Source: an uncultured Pelagibacteraceae bacterium (GTDB lineage Bacteria; Pseudomonadota; Alphaproteobacteria; Pelagibacterales; Pelagibacteraceae). From it: DNA of 64,000 bases. Position 1 is the stretch's first letter; the number at the start of each line of letters is the position of its first letter. The DNA is taken from the NCBI GenBank assembly GCA_902566315.1, contig CACFIL010000004.1, positions 17,689 to 81,688 on the forward strand, in the 5' to 3' direction. The notes under the pieces were generated by a model. It searched no databases, had not been told where the DNA came from, and was given only the letters and a program-made list of their open reading frames with translations. Both the position numbers and the translations under genes were made by a program. Of this stretch, positions 8,541 to 17,444 are shown piece after piece.

Positions 8541-9365
8541 TTACTTTTTAACTAAATTATCAATTTCTACAATTTGATTAATTAGCTCGTCTAATTTGTC
8601 TAAAGGGACCATGTTTGGACCATCTGATGGTGCATTATCAGGGTCCTGATGTGTTTCCAAAAAAATAGCTGCAACACCTACTGCAACTGCTGCTCTTGAC
8701 AAATACTCAACAAATTCTCTTTGACCACCACTTTTTTCACCTAGACCACCAGGTTGTTGCACTGAATGAGTTCCATCAAATACTACAGGATAACCATTTT
8801 TTGCCATGATTGGAATAGATCTCATATCTGAGACCAATGTATTATAACCAAAACTAGCTCCTCTTTCAGTCACTAAAATATTTTCATTACCACTATCAGA
8901 AATTTTTTTTGTTACGTTCACCATATCCCATGGTGCTAGGAATTGACCCTTTTTCACATTAATAATTTTATTAGTCTTAGCAGCAGCAATTAATAAATCT
9001 GTTTGTCTACAAAGAAATGCTGGTATCTGAAGAACATCTACATGATGAGAAACTAGGGAACATTGTTCTTCATTATGTATATCAGTAAGAATGGGTACGT
9101 GAATATCTTTTTTGATTTTATCAAATACAGGCAGGGAGTTTTCTAAACCAGCTCCTCTTTTGCTTGTCAAACTAGTTCTATTGGCCTTATCAAATGAGGT
9201 TTTATAAATAAATCCAATATTATACTTTGATGAAATTTCTTTAATTTTACCTGCCATGTCCATAGCATGTTGTTCGGTTTCAAGTTGACAAGGACCAGCT
9301 ATTAAACAAATTTTATTTTTGTTTGAAATTTCTATACCGTTACAATTAACTATTTTATTTTCCAT
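8541..9365 (-). CDS. kdsA: Kdo-8-phosphate synthase
   Basis: A 274-residue class I DAHP/KDO8P-family aldolase that condenses phosphoenolpyruvate with arabinose 5-phosphate to give Kdo-8-phosphate, a precursor of the inner core of lipopolysaccharide. Motifs include LIAGPCQLE (residues 20-28), KTSFDKANR, and DGTHSVQQPGG around residue 200, all typical of the family. The start lies inside the last 11 bp of pyrG. Its substrate PEP is made by the adjacent enolase gene. Together with the lpx genes near 20-24 kb, this shows that the cell makes a Kdo-lipid A outer membrane. Confidence 0.96.
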   Translation of the reverse strand: MENKIVNCNGIEISNKNKICLIAGPCQLETEQHAMDMAGKIKEISSKYNIGFIYKTSFDKANRTSLTSKRGAGLENSLPVFDKIKKDIHVPILTDIHNEEQCSLVSHHVDVLQIPAFLCRQTDLLIAAAKTNKIINVKKGQFLAPWDMVNVTKKISDSGNENILVTERGASFGYNTLVSDMRSIPIMAKNGYPVVFDGTHSVQQPGGLGEKSGGQREFVEYLSRAAVAVGVAAIFLETHQDPDNAPSDGPNMVPLDKLDELINQIVEIDNLVKK

Positions 9366-10977
9366 TAAAAGATTTTGCAGCTTTAATAAATGAAGAGAAT
9401 AAAGGATGAGGATTTAAAGGTCTAGATTTAAATTCTGGATGAAATTGGACTCCAATAAACCATGGATGATTTTTAAGTTCAATAATTTCAGGTAAATGAT
9501 TATCAGGAGAAATTCCTGAAAACATCAAACCTTTTTTTTCAAATTTTTTCATTAAATTTATATTGACCTCATATCTATGTCTGTGTCTCTCTTTAATCTT
9601 ATTAGATTTATAGATATGTTTTATGGCAGAATTATTTCTTAGATTTGCCTCATATAAACCTAATCTCATTGTCCCTCCCAGATTTTTATCAGTTCCTTTT
9701 ATAATTTTTCCATCTTTGCTCCATTCATCGATTAATCCTATTACGGGAAAACAATTTTTATCTAATTCACTAGAGCCAGCATTTTTAATTTTTAAGATAT
9801 TTCTGGCAAACTCAATCATTGCCATTTGCATTCCAAAACAAATGCCTAGAAAAGGTATTTTTCTCTCTCTGGAATATTTAATTGCTTCAATTTTTCCCTC
9901 CGTTCCTCTTTTACCAAATCCTCCTGGTATCAATATGCCTGACATATTCTTTAATTTTGATTTAATTTCTTTTGATCTAAGTTTATCTGACTCAATTCTT
10001 ACTACGTTAACTTTGACTTTATTTGAAATTCCTCCATGCGTAAGAGCTTCATCAAGTGATTTATAAGCATCTTTTAAGTTTACATATTTGCCTATGATAG
10101 CAATATTTACTGTTTTTTTTGTTTTTAAAACTATATTTGTAATTTTTTTCCAAGGTAGCAAGTTAGGTCTTTTTCTAGATTTTATTTTAAAGAATTTTAA
10201 AACTTGCTTATCTAATTTTTGATTAGAGAAACTTATTGGGGCTTCATAAATCGTTTTTACATCAACTGTTTCTATAACATTAGCGAGATCCACATTACAA
10301 AATAAGGATATTTTTCTTCTTTGATCTAATGGAATAGACTGCTGAGATCTACAGATAACTATATCAGGTTGAATTCCTATACCTCTCAATTCTTTAACAG
10401 AATGTTGTGTAGGTTTTGTTTTAATTTCATCTGAAGATTTTAAAAATGGAACAAATGTTAAATGAATAAATAAAGATTTTGATCTGCCATTATCATTTGA
10501 AAACTGTCTTATAGCTTCTAAAAATGGTAAACTCTCAATATCCCCTACTGTTCCTCCAATTTCGCAAATCACAAAATCTTCATTTGTTATATCTTTTTTA
10601 ATAAACTCTTTTATTCTATCTGTAACATGTGGAATTACTTGAACTGTTTTTCCAAGATAACCACCTCTTCTTTCTTTTTTTATGATATCACTATAAACTC
10701 TACCTGTTGTAATGTTGTCAGATTGTTTAGCTGAAATATTTGTGAATCTTTCGTAATGTCCTAAATCTAAATCAGTCTCAGCCCCATCATCAGTTACAAA
10801 AACCTCACCATGTTGAAAAGGACTCATTGTTCCTGGATCTACATTTAAATATGGATCCATTTTTCTTATTCTCACCTTATAGCCTTGTGATCTAAGCAAA
10901 TATCCAAGCGATGCTGATGACAAACCTTTACCAAGTGATGAAACCACGCCGCCAGTGACAAATATATATCGCGCCAT
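9355..10977 (-). CDS. pyrG: CTP synthase
   Basis: A 540-residue cytosolic enzyme that aminates UTP to CTP with glutamine. The N-terminal synthetase domain starts with the P-loop-like FVTGGVVSSLGKG and contains MDPYLNVDPGTM and EIGGTVGDIES. The C-terminal class I glutamine amidotransferase domain holds the nucleophile in GICFGMQ and the catalytic HPEF motif near residue 518. The length is normal. It is separated from secG by 40 bp and overlaps kdsA by 11 bp. CTP is also the substrate of IspDF and CdsA in this window. The assignment is secure. Confidence 0.97.
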   Translation of the reverse strand: MARYIFVTGGVVSSLGKGLSSASLGYLLRSQGYKVRIRKMDPYLNVDPGTMSPFQHGEVFVTDDGAETDLDLGHYERFTNISAKQSDNITTGRVYSDIIKKERRGGYLGKTVQVIPHVTDRIKEFIKKDITNEDFVICEIGGTVGDIESLPFLEAIRQFSNDNGRSKSLFIHLTFVPFLKSSDEIKTKPTQHSVKELRGIGIQPDIVICRSQQSIPLDQRRKISLFCNVDLANVIETVDVKTIYEAPISFSNQKLDKQVLKFFKIKSRKRPNLLPWKKITNIVLKTKKTVNIAIIGKYVNLKDAYKSLDEALTHGGISNKVKVNVVRIESDKLRSKEIKSKLKNMSGILIPGGFGKRGTEGKIEAIKYSRERKIPFLGICFGMQMAMIEFARNILKIKNAGSSELDKNCFPVIGLIDEWSKDGKIIKGTDKNLGGTMRLGLYEANLRNNSAIKHIYKSNKIKERHRHRYEVNINLMKKFEKKGLMFSGISPDNHLPEIIELKNHPWFIGVQFHPEFKSRPLNPHPLFSSFIKAAKSFNGK

Positions 10978-11017
10978 GGAATTATGTTATAGCCAATGAT
11001 TTATAAAAATAAAAGTA

Positions 11018-11320
11018 TTAATTATTATTTTCTGGTAATTTAGGAGCATCATCTGTATTTTCTTCTATTTTATCAATTACAGATGTATTTGAAGGAAGAT
11101 CTCCTCGTGAAATAATAGTTAATCCTAGACTACAAATTATGAATAATGTTGCAACAATAGCCGTTGCTTTAGTCATAAAATTACCAGCCGACCTTGAAAA
11201 CATAAAGTTATCTTGAGAAACTCCAATACCTAAGGCTCCACCTTCAGATTTTTGGAGTAGAACAAGCAATACTAGAATTGCTGCTAATATTATATTTATA
11301 ATTAATAGTATGTTTTCCAC
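11018..11320 (-). CDS. secG: Preprotein translocase subunit SecG
   Basis: A 100-residue inner-membrane component of the SecYEG channel. Two hydrophobic helices are visible (about residues 3-22 and 52-72), joined by the conserved cytoplasmic loop VLLQKSEGGALGIG. A short acidic, asparagine-rich tail ends the protein. Position next to tpiA and just upstream of pyrG is the usual one in alphaproteobacteria. The gap to tpiA is 5 bp, so the two genes are almost certainly co-transcribed. Confidence 0.93.
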   Translation of the reverse strand: MENILLIINIILAAILVLLVLLQKSEGGALGIGVSQDNFMFSRSAGNFMTKATAIVATLFIICSLGLTIISRGDLPSNTSVIDKIEENTDDAPKLPENNN

Positions 11321-11325
11321 GACGC

Positions 11326-12072
11326 CTAATTAATTGATTTTTTTATTATATCAATAAATATTTTTTCATTAGTTGATGCTCCACCAATCAAAAAACCGTC
11401 AATATTATCGATTCTCATTAAATTTTTTATATTTTTTGGGTTTACAGAGCCTCCATACAAAATCTTTGATTTTGTAAATTTTTTTGAAATTTTTAAGGTG
11501 TTTCTTATAAAACTAATATTTTTTTTTAAATCATTTTCACTAGGAATAATCCCTGTACCAATCGACCAAACAGGTTCATAAGCAATTATAACTTTATTTA
11601 AATTCTTTAAATTTTTTAAACCTTCAAGTAATTGTTTTTTTAAAACATATTTTGTTTTATTTTTTTTTTTATCAATCAGTTTTTCGCCTATACATAAAAT
11701 TACATTTAACTTGTCATTAAGTGCAGACTTTATCTTTAAATTAATTTTTTTATTATCATTTTCTGATCTTGTTTCTGAATGTCCAATTATAACAAACCTA
11801 CAACCCAAATCTTTAATCATCTTTGAGCTTATAGCTCCTGTAAAAGGTCCATATTTTGGTTGAGCATGACAATCTTGAGCACCAATTTTAATATTTGATT
11901 TTTTTGTTTTATCTACGAAAGATTTGATTAATGTATAAGGTGGACAATAAATAATATTGGCTTTAAGTTTCTTTGTTTTTGAATAACTTATTACTTTATT
12001 TAATGAATTAACTGAATTAACTGACCCAAACATCTTCCAATTAGCAATGAAATACATATTATTATTTGTCAT
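11326..12072 (-). CDS. tpiA: Triosephosphate isomerase
   Basis: A (beta/alpha)8-barrel enzyme of 248 residues that interconverts dihydroxyacetone phosphate and glyceraldehyde 3-phosphate. Catalytic residues are recognisable: the NWKMF lysine near residue 12, the GHSETR histidine near residue 97, and the YEPVWSIGTG glutamate near residue 165. The phosphate-gripper GGSVNPKN loop lies near the C-terminus. It is the first gene of the minus-strand run ending with ratA. It is transcribed divergently from ppiD across a 61-bp gap that holds a good promoter candidate. Confidence 0.96.
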   Translation of the reverse strand: MTNNNMYFIANWKMFGSVNSVNSLNKVISYSKTKKLKANIIYCPPYTLIKSFVDKTKKSNIKIGAQDCHAQPKYGPFTGAISSKMIKDLGCRFVIIGHSETRSENDNKKINLKIKSALNDKLNVILCIGEKLIDKKKNKTKYVLKKQLLEGLKNLKNLNKVIIAYEPVWSIGTGIIPSENDLKKNISFIRNTLKISKKFTKSKILYGGSVNPKNIKNLMRIDNIDGFLIGGASTNEKIFIDIIKKSIN

Positions 12073-12086
12073 AAAGATTAATATAA

Positions 12087-12114
12087 TTTATATGTTTATT
12101 TTTTTTTAGATCAA
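12087..12114 (-). promoter_or_regulatory. Candidate sigma-70 promoter for tpiA
   Basis: On the minus strand TTGATC (12114-12109) is followed after 16 bp by TATAAA (12092-12087). These match four and five of six consensus bases. The predicted start would leave only about 8 nt before the tpiA ATG at 12072. The region is extremely AT-rich, so chance matches are expected. Confidence 0.4.
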
Positions 12115-12133
12115 TAAATAAAGACTATAGAAT

Positions 12134-13555
12134 ATGATAAGTAAATTAAGAGGTTTCTCAAATTCAAAATTAGCCGGAGTACTTGTCGGAATTATTATAA
12201 TTCCATTTGTATTTTGGGGTATGGGTAGTGTTTTTAGTGGGGGCAATACTAACAACGTTGCTAAGATAAATAATGAAACAATCTCATCAAAAGATTTTAT
12301 AAATTTTATAAACGAGTCAAGACTCACAAATGACATTATAAAAGCAAACATAGATAAAAATATTATTGAGCAAATATTATCAGAGTTGATATCTGAAAAA
12401 TTAATTGAGATGGAAATTAAAGAATTAAATGTATTTATGTCTGAGGAAGCGTTAGCAAATAAAATAAGATCTAATTCCATACTACTTGATGATAATAAGA
12501 AGTTTTCAAGAGTTAAGTATGAAAAATTTCTATTAGAAAATAACTTAAGTGCTTCAACATTTGAAAATTCATTAAAGAAACAGGAACTAAAAGAAAATTT
12601 ATTTAATTATATTAGTGGAGGAATTAAGTCGCCTTATTTTTTAAAAAATAAAATATATATAAATGAAAATAAAAAAATCGAGATCGAATTTTTAGATTTA
12701 GACTTAGTTCATGATAAAACTGCAACTAAATTTGAAATTGAGGATTTCATTAAAAATAATCAAGAAATTTTGAAAATTGATTTTATTGATGTTACCTATG
12801 CAAAAATTACTCCAAAAAATCTAATAGAAATAGATGAGTTTAACGATGAATTTTTTAAGAAAATTGATGAAATAGAAAATAATATTTTAAATGGATTAAA
12901 TATTAAAGAAATTAATGAAATTTATAATTTAAAACTCAATGAAATTAATAATTTTGTGTTGGATGATGATTCAGATGAAATACTTGAAGAAATTTACTCA
13001 AAAAGAAACCAGGATAAAATACAACTAATTGACAAAAATGATTATTATCTAATTTTTGAAATATCAAATATTAACAAAAAAATCCCGAACAAAACTGATC
13101 CAAAATTTTTAGAAGAAGTAAAAAATAATGTAATTTTAAAAAAGAAATTTGAATTTAATAAAAGTCTTTTTGAAAAAATTGACGAAAAGATATTTAATTA
13201 TGATGAGTTTGTGAAGTTATCAAGAGATAAAAATAATATTAAGACTATAAATATTAAAAACACTAATGATTATGAAATTTTTGACCCAGACTCTTTAAAA
13301 CTTTTATACACATTACCAAAAGAAAGTTTCTCATTAGTTACTGGGGAAACAAATAAAGTTTTTCTCACAAAAATTAAGAATATTTATTATTCAGATATGG
13401 AAAAAAATAATGATAATGTTGAAGAATATTCTATTAAGGCAAATAACGATATTATTAATGATGTTTATACATCTTATGACCTATCTTTAAATTCAAAATA
13501 TAAGGTAAAAATTTTCAATCAAACAATTGATAGAGTTAAAAATTATTTTAGATAA
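12134..13555 (+). CDS. ppiD: PpiD/SurA-like periplasmic folding factor
   Basis: A 473-residue protein anchored by one N-terminal membrane helix (about residues 12-30, ending FVFWGMGSVF), with the rest predicted in the periplasm. The N-terminus and the SurA-N-like segment up to about residue 150 (starting at the VAKINNETISSKDF region) match PpiD, a chaperone at the SecYEG exit that helps outer-membrane proteins fold. A clear parvulin active-site signature is not visible in the middle. This suggests a chaperone-only version or strong divergence. The gene sits between tpiA and trpE, the usual alphaproteobacterial place for this family. Its stop overlaps the trpE start by one base. Confidence 0.8.
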   Translation: MISKLRGFSNSKLAGVLVGIIIIPFVFWGMGSVFSGGNTNNVAKINNETISSKDFINFINESRLTNDIIKANIDKNIIEQILSELISEKLIEMEIKELNVFMSEEALANKIRSNSILLDDNKKFSRVKYEKFLLENNLSASTFENSLKKQELKENLFNYISGGIKSPYFLKNKIYINENKKIEIEFLDLDLVHDKTATKFEIEDFIKNNQEILKIDFIDVTYAKITPKNLIEIDEFNDEFFKKIDEIENNILNGLNIKEINEIYNLKLNEINNFVLDDDSDEILEEIYSKRNQDKIQLIDKNDYYLIFEISNINKKIPNKTDPKFLEEVKNNVILKKKFEFNKSLFEKIDEKIFNYDEFVKLSRDKNNIKTINIKNTNDYEIFDPDSLKLLYTLPKESFSLVTGETNKVFLTKIKNIYYSDMEKNNDNVEEYSIKANNDIINDVYTSYDLSLNSKYKVKIFNQTIDRVKNYFR

Positions 13556-15012
13556 TGTTGAATATTGATCTAAAGTTATTTAAGAAAAATCACGAAAAAA
13601 GTAAAAATCAAGTTCTTTATCATGCGATAAAATCAAATGGTATAAAAGAAATAGAAAATTTAATTAATAACTTTTTAAATGTAAGAAATAGCTTCGTCTT
13701 CGAGTCTGTAGAAAAAGGTTTCATAAAAGGTAGATATACAATTTTTGGTAAAAATCCTGATAAAATTTGGGAATTTAATAATAATAACTGTGTTTTAAAC
13801 TTTGAAAATAAAAGAAAGAAATTAAGAGGAACGCCAAAAGATAATATTGAGAAAATAATAGAAAATTTTAATTTTAAAATACCAAGTGAATTACCACCAA
13901 TTAGCTCAATTATATCAGGGTATTTCTCTTATGATACAATAAGATATATTGAGAAAATTCCTAATAATACAAAAAATGATCTTAAAATCCCTGATGCAAG
14001 AATTTTGAGACCAAAAAATCTAATAGTTTTCGATAACGCAGAAAAAAAATTATTTTTTATAGTTAACTGTTTTTATGATGAAAAAATCAAAAATTATCAA
14101 GTCAAGTATGACCAAATACAAAAAGAAATAGAAGAAATGATTTTTTTAGCAAACTATAGTTATAAAATAAATCAGTCTAAAACCAAGATTTCCAAACCAA
14201 AAGTTAAATCAAATATCTCAAAAAAGAAATTCCTTAGCAATGTTTCAAAGGCTAAAAATTACATTAAAATAGGTGATATTTTTCAAGTTGTTCTAAGTCA
14301 AAGGTTCGAAACTGACCTTAGTAAAGAACCATTAGATATTTATAAAAAATTACGAATTACTAACCCTTCCCCTTTCATGTATTTTTTTAACTTTGAAGAT
14401 TTTCAAATTATAGGCGCAAGTCCTGAAATACTTGTGAGGCTCAGAGATAATAAAATTACTATTAGACCTATTGCAGGTACAAGACCTAGAGGTAAAAATA
14501 AAAAAGAAGACAAATTTTATGAAAGGGATCTTTTAAATGATAAAAAAGAGCTTTCTGAACACTTAATGCTTCTTGATCTTGGTAGAAATGATACTGGAAA
14601 AGTCTCTAAAATTAATTCAGTTAAAGTTACCGAAAGTTTTAAGATAGAGCGATATTCACATGTAATGCACATAGTCTCCAATGTGGAAGGCATATTTAAT
14701 AAAAAATTTGGTAAATTTGACACATTATTAGCTGGTTTTCCTGCTGGAACAGTGTCAGGTGCACCTAAGATAAGAGCTATGGAAATTATAGATGAATTAG
14801 AAACGACTAGAAGAAAAGTTTATGCTGGTGGTATTGGTTATTTTTCTGCTAATGGTGATTTTGATACCTGCATTGCGCTTAGAACAGCAGTTTCAAAAAA
14901 TAAAAAATTTTACGTACAGTCAGGTGCAGGAATTGTTGCTGATAGTAAACCTATTAATGAATTTAATGAAACAGTAAATAAAGCAAAAGCTTTAATTAAA
15001 GCTTTGGAATAA
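13555..15012 (+). CDS. trpE: Anthranilate synthase component I
   Basis: A 485-residue cytosolic enzyme converting chorismate to anthranilate with ammonia supplied by TrpG. The N-terminal region carries the allosteric-site-like FESVEKGFIKGRY (canonical LLES). The chorismate-binding domain shows GASPEIL, RPIAGTRPRG, LLDLGRND, SGAPKIRAMEII and GGIGYFSANG. It forms an operon with trpG (5-bp gap), trpD and trpC. No leader peptide or attenuator precedes it, because it starts at the last base of ppiD. Regulation may therefore rely on feedback inhibition. p-Aminobenzoate synthase is an alternative for the family, but the trp context decides. Confidence 0.95.
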   Translation: MLNIDLKLFKKNHEKSKNQVLYHAIKSNGIKEIENLINNFLNVRNSFVFESVEKGFIKGRYTIFGKNPDKIWEFNNNNCVLNFENKRKKLRGTPKDNIEKIIENFNFKIPSELPPISSIISGYFSYDTIRYIEKIPNNTKNDLKIPDARILRPKNLIVFDNAEKKLFFIVNCFYDEKIKNYQVKYDQIQKEIEEMIFLANYSYKINQSKTKISKPKVKSNISKKKFLSNVSKAKNYIKIGDIFQVVLSQRFETDLSKEPLDIYKKLRITNPSPFMYFFNFEDFQIIGASPEILVRLRDNKITIRPIAGTRPRGKNKKEDKFYERDLLNDKKELSEHLMLLDLGRNDTGKVSKINSVKVTESFKIERYSHVMHIVSNVEGIFNKKFGKFDTLLAGFPAGTVSGAPKIRAMEIIDELETTRRKVYAGGIGYFSANGDFDTCIALRTAVSKNKKFYVQSGAGIVADSKPINEFNETVNKAKALIKALE

Positions 15013-15017
15013 AGATT

Positions 15018-15581
15018 ATGAAAATAATTTTAATTGATAATTATGATAGTTTTACATTCAATTTATATCACTATCTTTCATCTTTTTCTAAAGTAGATGT
15101 TTTTAGAAATGATAAAGTAGATCATCATTTTATTTTAAAACAGAGGTATAATAAAATTGTAATATCTCCAGGACCTGGAAATCCTAATCAATCTGGAAAT
15201 TGTTTAAAGATAGTAAAAAATTTGTATAAAAAAATGCCGATTCTTGGTGTTTGTTTAGGTCATCAAATTATTGGTCAAATATTTGGATCTAAGATAATTC
15301 AAGCTAAACAACTTGTACATGGAAAGACAAGCAATATTATAAATAAGAAAATTGGCATTCTTAATAATTTACCAAAAAGTTTCTCAGCTACCAGATACCA
15401 TAGTTTAGTAATTGATAGAAAATCTTTATCTAAAGATTTAAAAATTACATCTATTACATCTGATGGAACAATAATGGGTGTTATGCATAAGAAATACAAA
15501 ATTCATGGAGTTCAATTTCATCCTGAAAGTATCAATACAAAATATGGTTTAAAAATTTTAGAGAACTTTGTAAAAGAGTAA
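15018..15581 (+). CDS. trpG: Anthranilate synthase component II (glutamine amidotransferase)
   Basis: A 187-residue class I glutamine amidotransferase that delivers ammonia to TrpE. It contains DNYDSFTFNL at residues 7-16, the oxyanion strand SPGPGNP, the nucleophile cysteine in GVCLGHQ near residue 80, and the catalytic HPES motif near residue 170. It begins 5 bp after trpE and ends 2 bp before trpD. In some bacteria the same subunit also serves p-aminobenzoate synthase; no separate pabA is present in the window, so dual use is possible. Confidence 0.95.
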   Translation: MKIILIDNYDSFTFNLYHYLSSFSKVDVFRNDKVDHHFILKQRYNKIVISPGPGNPNQSGNCLKIVKNLYKKMPILGVCLGHQIIGQIFGSKIIQAKQLVHGKTSNIINKKIGILNNLPKSFSATRYHSLVIDRKSLSKDLKITSITSDGTIMGVMHKKYKIHGVQFHPESINTKYGLKILENFVKE

Positions 15582-15583
15582 AA

Positions 15584-16576
15584 ATGGATAAATTTTTAGA
15601 AAAGCTCAGATACAAAATAAATTTAAATTTTGATGAAAGTAAAGATGCATTTAAGATTTTAATGAATGGTGATGCTAGTGATCAACAAATTTATGATTTT
15701 TTAACTTTATTATCAGACAAGGGTGAAGTTTCAGATGAAATAGCTGGAGGAGTATATATATTAAGAGATAAGTCAAAAAGAGTAAAAGTTGAAAATTGCA
15801 TTGATACCTGTGGTACTGGAGGAGATGGCAAAGATACTCTCAATATTTCAACTGCATCAGCGCTGTTGTTAGCAAGTATGGGTGTTAAAGTGGCAAAGCA
15901 TGGAAATAAAGCAGTTTCATCGAAATGTGGGTCAGCTGACGTTCTTGAAGCCTTAAATATAAATATCAACTTAGAACCAAAACAAATCGAGGAACAGATT
16001 AAAAATAATAATTTTGGCTTTATGTTCGCACCAAATTACCACTCGGCAATGAAATATGTTGGTCCAACAAGAAAAAAAATAGGAAAAAGGACAATTTTTA
16101 ATATGATAGGTCCATTAAGCAGCCCTGCACTTGTTGAGAGGCAGGTAATTGGAGTTTTTGATAACAAACTTCTAAAAATTTTTGCAAATGCTCTAAAAAA
16201 TTTAAATTTAAAATTTGCGTGGATTGTAAATAGTGAAGATGGTCTAGATGAAATATCACCTTACGCCAAAACTAATATTGTGCAATTAAAAAATAATGAA
16301 ATATCTGAGTTTATAATTGACCCAAATGAATTAAATATTAATGCTGATAAATTTGAAAATTTAATTGGAGATGACGCTAAATTTAATTCTGATAAAATTT
16401 TAAATATTTTTGAAGGTGAAGATAATGATTTTTCAAAAGCTGTATGTTTAAATGCTGCAGCAGGGTTAATGATATCTGAAAAATATGATGATTTTAAAAT
16501 TGCTTTTAATTATACTAGAGTTTTTATTAAGTCTGGAGCAGCATTCAAATATATAAAAAATTTACAAAATGTCTGA
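15584..16576 (+). CDS. trpD: Anthranilate phosphoribosyltransferase
   Basis: A 330-residue enzyme that transfers the phosphoribosyl group of PRPP to anthranilate, the second step of tryptophan synthesis. Visible motifs are DTCGTGGDGKDTLNIST (PRPP binding, near residues 69-85), KHGNKAVSSKCGSAD and the GPLSSPA loop. The length matches the family. The gene overlaps trpC by 8 bp. trpF, trpB and trpA are not in the window and must lie elsewhere if the pathway is complete. Confidence 0.96.
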   Translation: MDKFLEKLRYKINLNFDESKDAFKILMNGDASDQQIYDFLTLLSDKGEVSDEIAGGVYILRDKSKRVKVENCIDTCGTGGDGKDTLNISTASALLLASMGVKVAKHGNKAVSSKCGSADVLEALNININLEPKQIEEQIKNNNFGFMFAPNYHSAMKYVGPTRKKIGKRTIFNMIGPLSSPALVERQVIGVFDNKLLKIFANALKNLNLKFAWIVNSEDGLDEISPYAKTNIVQLKNNEISEFIIDPNELNINADKFENLIGDDAKFNSDKILNIFEGEDNDFSKAVCLNAAAGLMISEKYDDFKIAFNYTRVFIKSGAAFKYIKNLQNV

Positions 16577-17360
16577 AAATATCCTTCAGAAAATAATTGA
16601 TCGAAAGAAAACTAAAATTGAAAAATTAAAGCTTGAAATTGATATAAACAGATTATTGCATGCAATAAGCGAGAAGGATGTTTTTTTTGATTTTAAAAAG
16701 AAAATACAAAGGAAAAACTCAGAAAATAAAATATCCATAATTGCTGAAATAAAAAAAGCAAGTCCGTCTGCAGGTATTCTAATAGATGACTATGAACCGG
16801 TTAAAATTGCCAATATATATAATTCTAAGAATGTCACATGTTTGTCTGTATTAACCGAAGAAGATTTTTTTTTAGGAAATTTATCCCATATTACTGAAAT
16901 TAAAAAAAAAATTGAATTACCCATTCTTTGTAAAGATTTTTTTGTTGATAAATTTCAAGTACCTTTAGCAAAAAGTTACGGTGCTGATGCAGTCCTGATC
17001 ATATTAGCAGGTATTTCTGAAAAAACTGCTGATGAAATTTACGAGGAGGCTTTAAAGCATGATATGAGTGTGATTGTTGAAGTTCATACAGTTGAAGAGG
17101 CAGAAAAATCAGTAAAATATCCTGATGCTTTAATTGGTATAAATAACAGAAACCTAAAAACTCTTAAAACTGAGATAAATACAACTTATGATATATATGA
17201 TGTTGTTTCAAATCACTCTTCCCCTCTAATTTCTGAGAGTGGTCTAAAAACAAAAGATGAATTGCTTGATATAAAAAACAGGACCTCAATAAGCACTTTT
17301 TTAATTGGTGAATCACTTTTAAAAGACTTAGAAAATAATAATATTTTTTCCCTTTTATAG
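16569..17360 (+). CDS. trpC: Indole-3-glycerol phosphate synthase
   Basis: A (beta/alpha)8-barrel enzyme of 263 residues that closes the indole ring. The motifs IAEIKKASPSAG (catalytic lysine), CKDFFVD, GINNRNLKT and ISESGL appear in order. It is the monofunctional form, without a fused TrpF domain. It overlaps trpD by 8 bp and ends the trp block. In many alphaproteobacteria moaC and moeA follow before lexA; here lexA comes next after a short regulatory gap. Confidence 0.95.
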   Translation: MSENILQKIIDRKKTKIEKLKLEIDINRLLHAISEKDVFFDFKKKIQRKNSENKISIIAEIKKASPSAGILIDDYEPVKIANIYNSKNVTCLSVLTEEDFFLGNLSHITEIKKKIELPILCKDFFVDKFQVPLAKSYGADAVLIILAGISEKTADEIYEEALKHDMSVIVEVHTVEEAEKSVKYPDALIGINNRNLKTLKTEINTTYDIYDVVSNHSSPLISESGLKTKDELLDIKNRTSISTFLIGESLLKDLENNNIFSLL

Positions 17361-17407
17361 AAATTTTCCACGATTTATGAAGCTTTTTAGCTGTTGTATT
17401 AATTGAG

Positions 17408-17422
17408 GAACTTTTATAGAAC
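17408..17422 (+). promoter_or_regulatory. LexA operator (SOS box) upstream of lexA
   Basis: The sequence is GAAC, seven bases, then GAAC, an exact match to the direct-repeat LexA box known for alphaproteobacteria (GAAC-N7-GAAC / GTTC-N7-GTTC). It sits 22 bp before the chosen lexA start, between possible promoter hexamers TTGAGG (17403-17408) and TATGTA (17426-17431). That is where a repressor would block transcription, so it probably mediates lexA autoregulation. Confidence 0.8.
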
Positions 17423-17444
17423 ATCTATGTACTTAATTTGTTCT

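Noticed and set aside
9623..10066. 147-codon open frame on the plus strand inside pyrG
   Set aside because: It is fully antisense to a conserved enzyme, has no recognisable domain, and its hydrophobic, proline/leucine-rich composition is what the complement of pyrG gives.
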